Source of the DNA: Mycobacterium sp.
GTDB lineage: Bacteria; Actinomycetota; Actinomycetes; Mycobacteriales; Mycobacteriaceae
Length of the DNA: 7,938 bases
NCBI GenBank assembly: GCA_023264755.1
Contig: JAHFVB010000224.1
Coordinates: forward strand, 1 to 7,938
Reading direction: 5' to 3'
Below the pieces are notes generated by a model that saw only the letters and a program-made list of their open reading frames with translations, was not told the origin of the DNA and did no database searches. Position numbers and translations under genes: made by a program. Of the stretch, positions 1 through 6,393 are shown one piece after another. Each line of letters begins with the position of its first letter. The first letter of the stretch is position 1.

Positions 1-746
1 CCTTCGAACAAGGTGGTGGACGTCGAAACGGCGCCCACCCCGAACAGCATCGTGTCGGCCCGGCGACCCGCTTCCAGGGTGCGGGAGATGACGGAGTCGA
101 TGCGCATCGACGCCACGGTCGACGCATCGGCGTACAGCGGTGCGGGCAATCGAATCGCCTCCGCCCGCAAGGCATCCGCGCTGCGACTGAGGATGAGTTC
201 CATGCCCGTCTGATACGCCGCGGTCGACATGGCGCCGTCGAGTTGGACGACCATCCGGCAGCTCGCCACGCCCGGTGACATGGCCGTCGCCACCGCGACT
301 TGCTCCGGCCCCCAGGTGAAGCCCAGCACGTCGTCGGCGGAGAGCCGGCGCATCAACAGCGCAGCGGCAGCTCGTCCGACGCTTGCGAAGGCCGCTGGGC
401 GACTGGCGGTTCCGGGGTCGACCCCGTGGCCGGCCACGACGACCTCGGTGAGCCCGAAGCGGGCTTCGAGCTCACGCTCCTCGTCGGCGTGCAGACTGCC
501 CTGCATCGTGGGCGGCACCACTACTTCGATGCGGACGAGTCCGTTGGCCTTGGCCCGTGCGATGAGTCGACCTGCGGTGGGCCGGGACACTCCGAGCTTG
601 CTGGCGATCTCGGCCTGGGTGAGCCCGTCGAGGTAGTAGAGCGTCGCGGCGCGCAGGGCGAGCCGCAGATCCTCGGGGCTTACGGAGACTTCGGCGACGG
701 CTTCGACGGCATGTGCCACCTGCCCGTTCGACGTCGGTGTCGCCAA
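1..746 (-). CDS. SorC/DeoR-type sugar-binding transcriptional regulator (C-terminus beyond left edge)
   Basis: Reading leftward, the frame is open to base 1 and is cut by the window edge. Numbered from the upstream in-frame ATG at 761, the protein has a helix-turn-helix at about residues 48-70 (TQAEIASKLGVSRPTAGRLI). A sugar-binding domain follows, including the family-typical stretch LPAPLYADASTVAS and a later LFGVGAVST. Members usually run to about 310-330 residues, so roughly 70 are missing. In this family the C-terminal domain binds a phosphorylated sugar or sugar and releases DNA. Its position, divergent from a polyol operon, suggests it controls that operon and itself. I chose TTG at 746 because GGAGGA lies 7 bases upstream (754-759); the in-frame ATG at 761 overlaps that ribosome site and has none of its own, but remains possible. 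Family call confident, ligand unknown. Confidence 0.88.
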   Translation of the reverse strand, partial: MATPTSNGQVAHAVEAVAEVSVSPEDLRLALRAATLYYLDGLTQAEIASKLGVSRPTAGRLIARAKANGLVRIEVVVPPTMQGSLHADEERELEARFGLTEVVVAGHGVDPGTASRPAAFASVGRAAAALLMRRLSADDVLGFTWGPEQVAVATAMSPGVASCRMVVQLDGAMSTAAYQTGMELILSRSADALRAEAIRLPAPLYADASTVASMRIDSVISRTLEAGRRADTMLFGVGAVSTSTTLFE

Positions 747-753
747 CTTCCAT

Positions 754-759
754 TCCTCC
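754..759 (-). promoter_or_regulatory. Shine-Dalgarno deciding the regulator start
   Basis: GGAGGA on the minus strand ends 7 bases before an in-frame TTG at 744-746, which is ideal spacing. The ATG at 759-761 lies within the same stretch (ATGGAGGA) and so cannot use it. A second ATG at 751-753 is in a different frame. Confidence 0.55.
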
Positions 760-767
760 ATCCAGCG

Positions 768-781
768 TGAGCAAATGCTCA
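768..781. promoter_or_regulatory. Candidate operator palindrome in the divergent spacer
   Basis: TGAGCA-AA-TGCTCA is a perfect inverted repeat with 6-bp arms, lying between the divergent regulator and polyol operon. A related half-site, TGTTCA, lies at 796-801 in the same orientation and exactly 20 bp after TGCTCA (776-781), about two helical turns. SorC/DeoR-type regulators commonly bind TGAACA/TGTTCA-like palindromes, so this is the best candidate binding site for the adjacent regulator. That it is bound is inference. Confidence 0.55.
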
Positions 782-803
782 AAGGTGCGAGTAGATGTTC
801 ATC

Positions 804-832
804 ACGCTATCATCCAAGTGTGACGTACACAA
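804..832 (-). promoter_or_regulatory. Possible promoter of the regulator gene
   Basis: On the minus strand TTGTGT (827-832) and TAGCGT (804-809) are separated by 17 bp, resembling a -35/-10 pair. Transcription would start near 797, giving a leader of about 50 bases that carries the palindrome and the GGAGGA site. It overlaps the rightward candidate promoter, so one bound repressor could affect both. The match is weak. Confidence 0.3.
808..820 (+). promoter_or_regulatory. Candidate -10 box for a leaderless polyol operon transcript
   Basis: TATCAT at 808-813 fits the mycobacterial TANNNT -10 pattern. An in-frame GTG begins at 820, six bases after it, where transcription would be expected to start, so the operon mRNA could be leaderless. 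No convincing -35 is seen near 785-790. The TGTTCA half-site at 796-801 sits just upstream of the -10, where a bound repressor would block polymerase. Confidence 0.45.
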
Positions 833-1854
833 CACTCTCCGTTCCTAAACTCATGCGGGCAGCCGTCCTGGTCGGAAGTGGCCGAATCGAGGTCGAGGAA
901 CGCGCCGTACCCACGCCAGCGCCCGACGACGTGCTGGTCCGGGTCTCGAAGGTCGGCGTCTGCGGGTCGGACACCCACTACTACCGCGAAGGCCGAATTG
1001 GCAGTTTCGTCGTCGACGGCCCGCTGGTACTCGGGCACGAAGCCGCCGGGACGATCGTCGGCATAGGCGCTGCGGTGGACGCCGGACGGCTCGGGCAGCG
1101 CGTGTCGATAGAGCCCCAGCGGCCCGATCCCGACAGCGCGGAGACCCGCCGCGGCGACTACCACCTCTGCCCGCACATGCAGTTCTTCGGCACCCCGCCT
1201 GTCGACGGCGCCTTCTGCGACTACGTCACCATCGGGGCGACCTTCGCGCACCCGGTGCCCGACGGCGTGAGCGACGATGCGGCGGCACTCTGCGAACCCC
1301 TGTCGGTCGGCATCGCCGCGGTCCGCAAGGCCCGACTCGACGCCGGCGCGCGGGTACTGATCGCAGGCGCGGGCCCGATCGGACTCGTCGTCGCCCAGGT
1401 CGCCCGCGCGTTCGGCGCGGCGGAGATCGTGGTCAGCGATCCCGACGCCAGCCGACGTATCCGCGCCCGGCAATTCGGCGCGACGACCGTGCTCGACCCC
1501 GGCAGCGACTCGATGGACGAGCTGGGAGCGGATGCCTTCATCGACGCCTCGGGGGCGCCCGCAGCCGTCGCCGCAGGCATTCGAGCGGTCCGACCCGCAG
1601 GCACCGTCGTGCTCGTCGGCTCGGGAGCGGAGTCGATGACGCTACCCACCCAGCTGATCCAAAACCGCGAGCTGGTGCTGACCGGGGTGTTCCGCTACGC
1701 CAACACGTGGCCGACCGCACTGGCGCTGGTCGAGTCCGGCCGCGTCGATCTCGACGCGATGGTGACCGCGAGATACCCGTTGGAAAGGGTGGCCGACGCT
1801 CTGGAATCCGACCGGGTGCCGGGTACCGTCAAGACAGTGGTGACCGTGTCGTGA
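820..1854 (+). CDS. Zinc-type medium-chain polyol (sorbitol/xylitol-like) dehydrogenase
   Basis: The protein is 344 residues from GTG 820 and most resembles sorbitol/xylitol/L-idonate dehydrogenases, which oxidise a polyol to its 2-keto sugar with NAD. Catalytic zinc ligands are visible: C48 (VGVCGSD), H73-E74 (LGHEAAG) and E159 (CEPLSVG). The Rossmann motif GAGPIG begins at G183, and D207 (VVSDPD) after the second strand favours NAD over NADP. The structural-zinc loop keeps only one of the usual four cysteines (LCPHMQFF), as in animal sorbitol dehydrogenases that lack that zinc. ATG 853 (MRAAVLVGS) matches the usual family start and is the main alternative, but has no ribosome site; GTG 820 sits just after a -10 box. 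First gene of the operon; its stop overlaps the next start by four bases. Exact substrate not determinable. Confidence 0.85.
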   Translation: MTYTTLSVPKLMRAAVLVGSGRIEVEERAVPTPAPDDVLVRVSKVGVCGSDTHYYREGRIGSFVVDGPLVLGHEAAGTIVGIGAAVDAGRLGQRVSIEPQRPDPDSAETRRGDYHLCPHMQFFGTPPVDGAFCDYVTIGATFAHPVPDGVSDDAAALCEPLSVGIAAVRKARLDAGARVLIAGAGPIGLVVAQVARAFGAAEIVVSDPDASRRIRARQFGATTVLDPGSDSMDELGADAFIDASGAPAAVAAGIRAVRPAGTVVLVGSGAESMTLPTQLIQNRELVLTGVFRYANTWPTALALVESGRVDLDAMVTARYPLERVADALESDRVPGTVKTVVTVS

Positions 1855-3254
1855 AACTCAACGAAGCGAATCTGTCACGAATCCCGATCGCGAAGCCGGG
1901 CTATGCCCGCGGCGACATCGGCATCGGCATCGTGCATTTCGGCGTCGGCGGGTTCCACCGCGCGCACCAGGCGATGTACGTCGATCGACTGTTGGAGGCC
2001 GGGGCCAGGGACTGGGGCATCTGCGGTGTGGGCGTGCTGCCCAGCGACCGCAAGATGGCCGACGTCATGTCCGCGCAGGACCAGCTCTACACGCTGGTAG
2101 CCGAACACCCCGACGGGCACCGCGAGCCGCGTGTCATCGGCTCGATCGTCGACTACCGCTACGCCCCCGACGACCGCGAAGGCGTCGTCGAATTGCTCGC
2201 GACACCAACCACCCACATCGTCTCGCTGACCATCACCGAGGGCGGCTACGACGTCGAAGGCGCCGGACCCGACAGCGTCTTCGGCCTGGTGGCCGACGCG
2301 CTGGCCCGCCGCCGCGAACGCGGGCTGGCCTCGTTCACGATCGTGTCCTGCGACAACATCGAAGGCAACGGCGACGTCGCGCGAGCGGCCTTCACCGCAC
2401 ACGCCGAACGGACCCACCCCGGGCTGGCCGAGTGGATGACCGCCCACACCCGGTTCCCCAACTCGATGGTCGACCGGATCACCCCCGTCACCACCCCCGA
2501 CGTCATTGCCTCACTGGCAACGGATTTCGGCGTCGAGGACCAATGGCCCGTCGCCGCCGAGCCCTTCACGTCCTGGGTGCTCGAAGACGACTTCTCCGAC
2601 GGCAGGCCGGCCTTCGAGGACGTCGGCGTGCTCTTGGTCGACGACGTGACGCCCTACGAACTGATGAAGCTGCGCCTGCTCAACGCAAGCCACCAGAGCC
2701 TGTGCTACTTCGCCCATTTGGCCGGCTACCGGCTGGTGCACGACGCCGCAGCCGATCCGCTGTTCGCCACATTCCTGCTCCAGTACATGGATTCAGAGGC
2801 CACGCCGACGTTGCTGCCGGTGCCGGGCATCGACCTGCCCGACTACAAACGCACGTTGATCGAACGGTTCGCCAATCCGGGCGTACGCGACACGATCGCC
2901 CGGCTGTGCTTCGGGTCGTCCGACCGCATCCCGAAGTGGCTGCTGCCGGTGATCCGCGAGAACCTGGCGACCGGCGCGCCCATCCAACTGTCCGCTGCGA
3001 CGGTGGCCAGCTGGGCCCGCTACGACGAGGGGATCGACGAGCAGGGCCAACCGATCGACGTCCAAGACCAACTGGCCGAATCCCTAGTGCCCCTGGCCAA
3101 GTCGCAGCACGAACGCCCGACGGCATTCCTGGAGCATCCCGTGTTCGGCGACTTGGGCCACAACGAGCGCTTCGTCGAGGCCTACACCTGGGCGCTCGAC
3201 TCGCTCCATCGCCACGGGGCGCGCGCCACGCTCGAACGGTTGGTGGAGCAGTGA
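1851..3254 (+). CDS. Mannitol 2-dehydrogenase-family polyol dehydrogenase
   Basis: This is a 467-residue member of the long-chain mannitol/fructuronate dehydrogenase family, close to the usual length of about 490. The N-terminal Rossmann domain begins IVHFGVGGFHRAHQ (about residues 27-40), the hallmark of the family. The C-terminal domain carries the catalytic K-x4-N-x2-H pattern in KLRLLNASH, giving K273, N278 and H281. The family oxidises mannitol to fructose, or related polyols such as arabinitol to ketoses, with NAD and no metal. GTG 1851 overlaps the preceding TGA as GTGA and no separate ribosome site is visible, so translation is probably coupled. The frame is open back to 1707, but that would run deep into the previous gene. 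The neighbouring kinase favours a hexitol substrate. Confidence 0.88.
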   Translation: MKLNEANLSRIPIAKPGYARGDIGIGIVHFGVGGFHRAHQAMYVDRLLEAGARDWGICGVGVLPSDRKMADVMSAQDQLYTLVAEHPDGHREPRVIGSIVDYRYAPDDREGVVELLATPTTHIVSLTITEGGYDVEGAGPDSVFGLVADALARRRERGLASFTIVSCDNIEGNGDVARAAFTAHAERTHPGLAEWMTAHTRFPNSMVDRITPVTTPDVIASLATDFGVEDQWPVAAEPFTSWVLEDDFSDGRPAFEDVGVLLVDDVTPYELMKLRLLNASHQSLCYFAHLAGYRLVHDAAADPLFATFLLQYMDSEATPTLLPVPGIDLPDYKRTLIERFANPGVRDTIARLCFGSSDRIPKWLLPVIRENLATGAPIQLSAATVASWARYDEGIDEQGQPIDVQDQLAESLVPLAKSQHERPTAFLEHPVFGDLGHNERFVEAYTWALDSLHRHGARATLERLVEQ

Positions 3255-4168
3255 GCGAACGCGCCCTCGTCATCGGCGAGGCCCTCATCGACATCGTCCA
3301 ACGCGACGGACGCGTGATCGGCGAACACGTCGGAGGCAGCCCACTCAACGTGGCGATCGGCTTGGGCAGGCTGGGCCGCAGCGTCGACCTGCTCACCCAC
3401 ATCGGAGCCGACGACCGCGGCAAGCGCATCGCCGAGTACGTGGAAGCCTCTGGGGTGCAACTCGTTCCGGGCAGCGTCACGGCAGAACACACTCCGACGG
3501 CGATGGCCCGGCTCGACGCAAGCGGCGCGGCGGACTACGTGTTCGACATCGAATGGGCGCTGTCGGGCACCCCCGAGGTGGCACCACCGCTGGTCGCGCA
3601 TACGGGATCGATCGCGGCCTTCCTCGATCCCGGCTGCCTGGCCACCGCCGCCCTACTCGACACCTATCGTCCCTCGGCGACCATCACCTACGACCCCAAC
3701 GTGCGACCCGCGCTCAGCTCCGATCACGAGCAGACCCGCACTCGCATCGAGCGGATGGTCGAGCGCGCCGACGTCGTCAAGGCCAGTGACGAGGATCTGC
3801 GATGGATCGATCCGAAGGTGGAGCCCGAGCGCCTGGCGCGGACGTGGCTCGAACTGGGGCCGTCGATCGTCGCGGTGACGATGGGCGGCGGGGGTGCCTT
3901 GGCCATGTGCGCCGCCGGTACGGTGCGCGTGCCGGCCCTGCCGGTCGAGGTGGTCGACACCGTGGGAGCCGGCGACGCCTTCATGACCGGACTGATCGAC
4001 GCGTTGTGGACCCTGGGTCTGCTGGGTGCCGCCAAGCGCACCGCACTGGCCGGCATTTCCCTGGCCGACCTGCAGACGGTGGCCCAGGTGGCTGCGAAGG
4101 TGGCCGCGGTGACGGTGACGCGCGCCGGCGCGGACCTACCCGACCGCGCCGCCCTCCAATACGACTGA
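3251..4168 (+). CDS. PfkB-family carbohydrate kinase, probable fructokinase
   Basis: This 305-residue ribokinase/PfkB-fold kinase has both family signatures: HVGGSPLNVAIGLGRLG at about residues 26-42 and VDTVGAGDAF at about 235-244, with D242 as the catalytic base. YDPNVRP (147-153) and the ending TVTRAGADLP are typical of fructokinase-like members. It would phosphorylate the ketose made by the two dehydrogenases, fructose to fructose 6-phosphate being most likely. Xylulose kinases are generally of the unrelated FGGY family, which argues against a pentitol-only pathway. GTG 3251 overlaps the previous stop as GTGA; GGAG at 3245-3248 is only 2 bases away, so coupling is likely. The open frame extends upstream only as a shadow of the dehydrogenase. 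Last gene of the operon. Confidence 0.87.
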   Translation: MSERALVIGEALIDIVQRDGRVIGEHVGGSPLNVAIGLGRLGRSVDLLTHIGADDRGKRIAEYVEASGVQLVPGSVTAEHTPTAMARLDASGAADYVFDIEWALSGTPEVAPPLVAHTGSIAAFLDPGCLATAALLDTYRPSATITYDPNVRPALSSDHEQTRTRIERMVERADVVKASDEDLRWIDPKVEPERLARTWLELGPSIVAVTMGGGGALAMCAAGTVRVPALPVEVVDTVGAGDAFMTGLIDALWTLGLLGAAKRTALAGISLADLQTVAQVAAKVAAVTVTRAGADLPDRAALQYD

Positions 4169-4186
4169 AGCGCTGACCCGGTGGGC

Positions 4187-4198
4187 CATACTGGGTCA
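4187..4198 (+). promoter_or_regulatory. Weak -10-like box just before the Ku start
   Basis: The 29-base gap before Ku has no ribosome binding site. CATACT (4187-4192) lies 5 bases before ATG 4198, resembling a -10 that would give a leaderless Ku mRNA. The first base departs from TANNNT and no -35 is evident; read-through from the kinase is the alternative. Confidence 0.25.
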
Positions 4199-5076
4199 TG
4201 CGCTCAATCTGGAAGGGATCCGTCGCCTTTGGCCTGGTGAACGTGCCGGTCAAGGTCTACAGCGCGACCGAAGACCACGACATCAAGTTCCATCAGGTCC
4301 ACGCCAAGGACAACGGGCGCATCCGCTACAAGCGCGTGTGCGAGGTGTGCGGCGAGGTGGTGGAGTACCGCGACATCGCCCGGTCCTTCGAGTCCGAGGA
4401 CGGTCAGACCGTCGTCATCACCGACGACGACATCGCGACCCTGCCCGAGGAGCGCAGCCGCGAGATCGAAGTGCTCGAGTTCATCCCCGCCGATCAACTG
4501 GATCCGCTGATGTACGACAAGAGCTATTTCCTCGAACCGGATTCCAAGTCCTCCAAGTCCTACGTACTCCTGGCGGAGACGCTCGCCAAGACCGATCGCG
4601 TCGCGATCGTGCACTTCTCGCTGCGAAGCAAGACGCGACTGGCCGCCTTGCGGGTCAAGGACTTTGGCAAGCGTGAGGTGATGGTGATCCACACGCTGCT
4701 GTGGCCCGACGAGATCCGCGACCCCGACTTCCCCGTGCTCGACAAGGAAGTCGAGCTCAAGCCCGCCGAGCTGAAGATGGCCGGCCAGGTGGTCGAGTCG
4801 ATGACCGACGACTTCCACCCCGAGAAGTTCACCGACACCTATCGCGAGGAATTGCTCGAGCTCGTCCAGGCGAAGATCGAGGGCGGAGAGGCGTTCACTC
4901 CCGAGGAGCAACCCGCCGAGTTGGACGAGACGGAGGACGTGTCGGACCTGCTGGCCAAGCTCGAAGCCAGTGTCGCGGCCCGCAAGGGCGGTTCCGACGA
5001 CGCGCCCGCCAAGAAACCGGCCAAGAAGGCACCCGCGAAGAAGGCACCGGCCAAGAGGGCCGCGAGTAAGAAGTGA
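4198..5076 (+). CDS. ku: Non-homologous end-joining protein Ku
   Basis: Bacterial Ku forms a homodimeric ring on DNA ends and recruits the ligase/polymerase LigD for non-homologous end joining. The 292-residue protein opens with the classic MRSIWKGSVAFGLVNVPVKV and keeps other mycobacterial Ku stretches: RYKRVCEVCGEVVEYRD, SYFLEPDSKSSKSYVLL, TRLAALRVKDFGKREVM and LLWPDEIRDPDFPVL. The core ends near residue 255 with EDVSDLLAKLEASV. A low-complexity tail of Lys, Ala and Pro follows, with repeated PAKKA-like steps over about the last 25 residues. The M. tuberculosis form (about 273 residues) lacks this tail, whereas fast-growing mycobacteria such as M. smegmatis carry one that contributes to DNA binding. 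No ligD is in the window. Ku is codirectional with the polyol operon, 29 bases after it, and 4 bases before the next gene. Confidence 0.97.
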   Translation: MRSIWKGSVAFGLVNVPVKVYSATEDHDIKFHQVHAKDNGRIRYKRVCEVCGEVVEYRDIARSFESEDGQTVVITDDDIATLPEERSREIEVLEFIPADQLDPLMYDKSYFLEPDSKSSKSYVLLAETLAKTDRVAIVHFSLRSKTRLAALRVKDFGKREVMVIHTLLWPDEIRDPDFPVLDKEVELKPAELKMAGQVVESMTDDFHPEKFTDTYREELLELVQAKIEGGEAFTPEEQPAELDETEDVSDLLAKLEASVAARKGGSDDAPAKKPAKKAPAKKAPAKRAASKK

Positions 5077-5080
5077 CGCG

Positions 5081-5548
5081 ATGACGGATCTCTCGGGACT
5101 GGCCAAGCATCCGGTGACCACGGTCGCGGTCGGAGCGGCGGCGACGGCTCTGGGCGTGGCCGCCGAGGGCTACCAGGCCTGCGAACGGCTGCCCTTCGTG
5201 GGTGCTCGGCTGCGCGCCGTCCGGTCGGCGTTCGAGCGGCGCGGCGAGCAGGTGATCGCCCTCGGACTCGAGCCGCTGAAGGCGACGATCACCGCCGTCG
5301 CGGTCGAACTCGTCGACCGGGTGCTCGACGAACTCGATCTCAACGCGCTGGTACGCGAGCGAATCGATCTCATCGGCCTGGCCGACGAGATCGTCGCTGG
5401 CATCGACCTCCCGGCGATCATTCGCGACTCCACCGGCGGCGTCACCGCCGACGTGATGGACGACGTACGCACGCAGGGCCAGCGGGCCGACGACGCCGTC
5501 GCCGGGATCGTCGACCGAATCCTGGGCCGCTACCGGGAACCTCGTTGA
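5081..5548 (+). CDS. Conserved alpha-helical protein of unknown function, partner of the RDD protein
   Basis: This is a 155-residue protein starting at ATG 5081, four bases after the Ku stop. An Ala/Val-rich stretch (about residues 12-29) may touch the membrane but is too short and polar-flanked to call a clear segment. The second half has Asp/Leu/Val-rich, regularly spaced helices (VDRVLDELDLNALV, RIDLIGLADEIV, GIDLPAIIRDSTG) and ends AGIVDRILGRYREPR. This pattern recalls the N-terminal region of longer actinobacterial proteins in which such D-x-x-x-L-V repeats precede an RDD membrane domain. Here the RDD domain is the next gene, overlapping by four bases. I therefore infer the two products work together at the membrane; function is unknown. 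The Ku link may be positional only. Confidence 0.75.
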   Translation: MTDLSGLAKHPVTTVAVGAAATALGVAAEGYQACERLPFVGARLRAVRSAFERRGEQVIALGLEPLKATITAVAVELVDRVLDELDLNALVRERIDLIGLADEIVAGIDLPAIIRDSTGGVTADVMDDVRTQGQRADDAVAGIVDRILGRYREPR

Positions 5549-5988
5549 CCGTGGCCGACCCGCCGCGCAATGCGGGCATCGTCAGCCGAAGCGTGGCGGC
5601 CGTCATCGACCTCGCGGTGGTGCTGCTGCTCATCGGGCTGCTCTACTTCGGGTGGGTGCTGTCCGCGCTGGCATTGAATCCGTCGGCGTTTCGATTCCCA
5701 CACGTCGGAGCGCTGTTCTCCACGACGGTGACGTTCGGCTGCTCGGTGCTGTACCTCACCGGATGCTGGGCGGTTTCGGGTTGCACCGTCGGCGCGGCCG
5801 TCATGGGGCTGCGGGTAACGGGCCGACGCGGCCAGCGCCTACCCGCCGCGCTGGCCCTGCTGCGGGCCGTCGCCTGCGTGGCGTTTCCGGTCGGGTTGGC
5901 GTGGGTGGCGGTCGACGCTCAACGCCGCTCGGTGCAGGATCTGCTGCTCGGCTCACGCGTGGGGTACGTCAGCCGACCTTCTTCTTGA
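5545..5988 (+). CDS. RDD-family integral membrane protein
   Basis: This 147-residue protein has three hydrophobic segments at about 18-40, 58-80 and 103-122. It carries the residues that name the family: R15 and D22 in the first helix region (SRSVAAVIDL), the TVGAAVMGLRV stretch (81-91), and RRSVQDLLLGSRV near the end with D132. RDD proteins are small membrane proteins of mostly undefined role, some linked to transport. TTG 5545 overlaps the previous TGA as TTGA, matching the 4-base overlaps elsewhere in the window; GTG 5551, two codons later, is an equally plausible start. Its 3' end overlaps the convergent holin-like gene by 20 bp. Confidence 0.85.
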   Translation: MTVADPPRNAGIVSRSVAAVIDLAVVLLLIGLLYFGWVLSALALNPSAFRFPHVGALFSTTVTFGCSVLYLTGCWAVSGCTVGAAVMGLRVTGRRGQRLPAALALLRAVACVAFPVGLAWVAVDAQRRSVQDLLLGSRVGYVSRPSS

Positions 5989-6355
5989 TCAACAGCATCG
6001 GCAGCAGCATCGTCGCCAGGGCGGACGCCAGCCACACCACCACCGTCGCGGCGATCCACGACCCGATACCGCGGATCGTCAACCCGTGGGTCAGCACCGA
6101 GGCCAGCACCAAGGCCAGCAACGTCGACACCAGCCCGATGCCGCCCAGCAGCGCCGACGCGTAGCGAGTCGCCATCTTCGCGACGAACGGCGCCAGCAGC
6201 GCCTGCGCCACCGAGAACACCACCACGGTGACGATGAAGCCCGTAACCCTCACGGAGACACCGTCGATCAGCCAGGCCGCGATCAACAGACCGATCGCCG
6301 ACGAACCCAGGAATACCACCGCTCGCAGCAGCAAGAGTTTCATGTTTCGCATCAT
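5969..6355 (-). CDS. Four-helix phage-holin-like (superfamily IV) membrane protein
   Basis: This 128-residue protein is almost entirely hydrophobic, with four predicted membrane helices at about residues 8-30, 38-58, 66-90 and 98-122, and a basic end (KKKVG). Length and layout fit the small chromosomal holin-like family widespread in mycobacteria (Phage_holin_4_2 type). Despite the name these are not usually part of prophages, and no other phage gene is in view. ATG codons at 6355, 6352 and 6343 are all in frame and none has a clear ribosome site; I took the first. It is read leftward from a region bordering the 123-bp repeats and ends inside the RDD gene's 3' end. Confidence 0.8.
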   Translation of the reverse strand: MMRNMKLLLLRAVVFLGSSAIGLLIAAWLIDGVSVRVTGFIVTVVVFSVAQALLAPFVAKMATRYASALLGGIGLVSTLLALVLASVLTHGLTIRGIGSWIAATVVVWLASALATMLLPMLLIKKKVG

Positions 6356-6393
6356 TGCGCTGAATCGCCTCGGCCGTACGGATATTGGCCTTG

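Noticed and set aside
472..774. Open leftward frame starting MLTLDGG near the regulator
   Set aside because: Its Arg/Pro-rich translation is a shadow of the true regulator frame, which gives a clear helix-turn-helix and sugar-binding domain and runs to the window edge.
819..831. CRP-like site TGTG-N5-CACA in the divergent spacer
   Set aside because: The spacing is too short for the TGTGA-N6-TCACA consensus, and the site overlaps the proposed operon start.
4172..4197. Terminator between the kinase and Ku genes (GACCC ... GGGTC)
   Set aside because: Only a 5-bp stem with a 13-base loop and no T tract; too weak to call.
5969..6355. Prophage remnant suggested by the holin-like gene
   Set aside because: Small holin-like membrane proteins are common chromosomal genes in mycobacteria, and no integrase, lysin, structural gene or attachment site is present.
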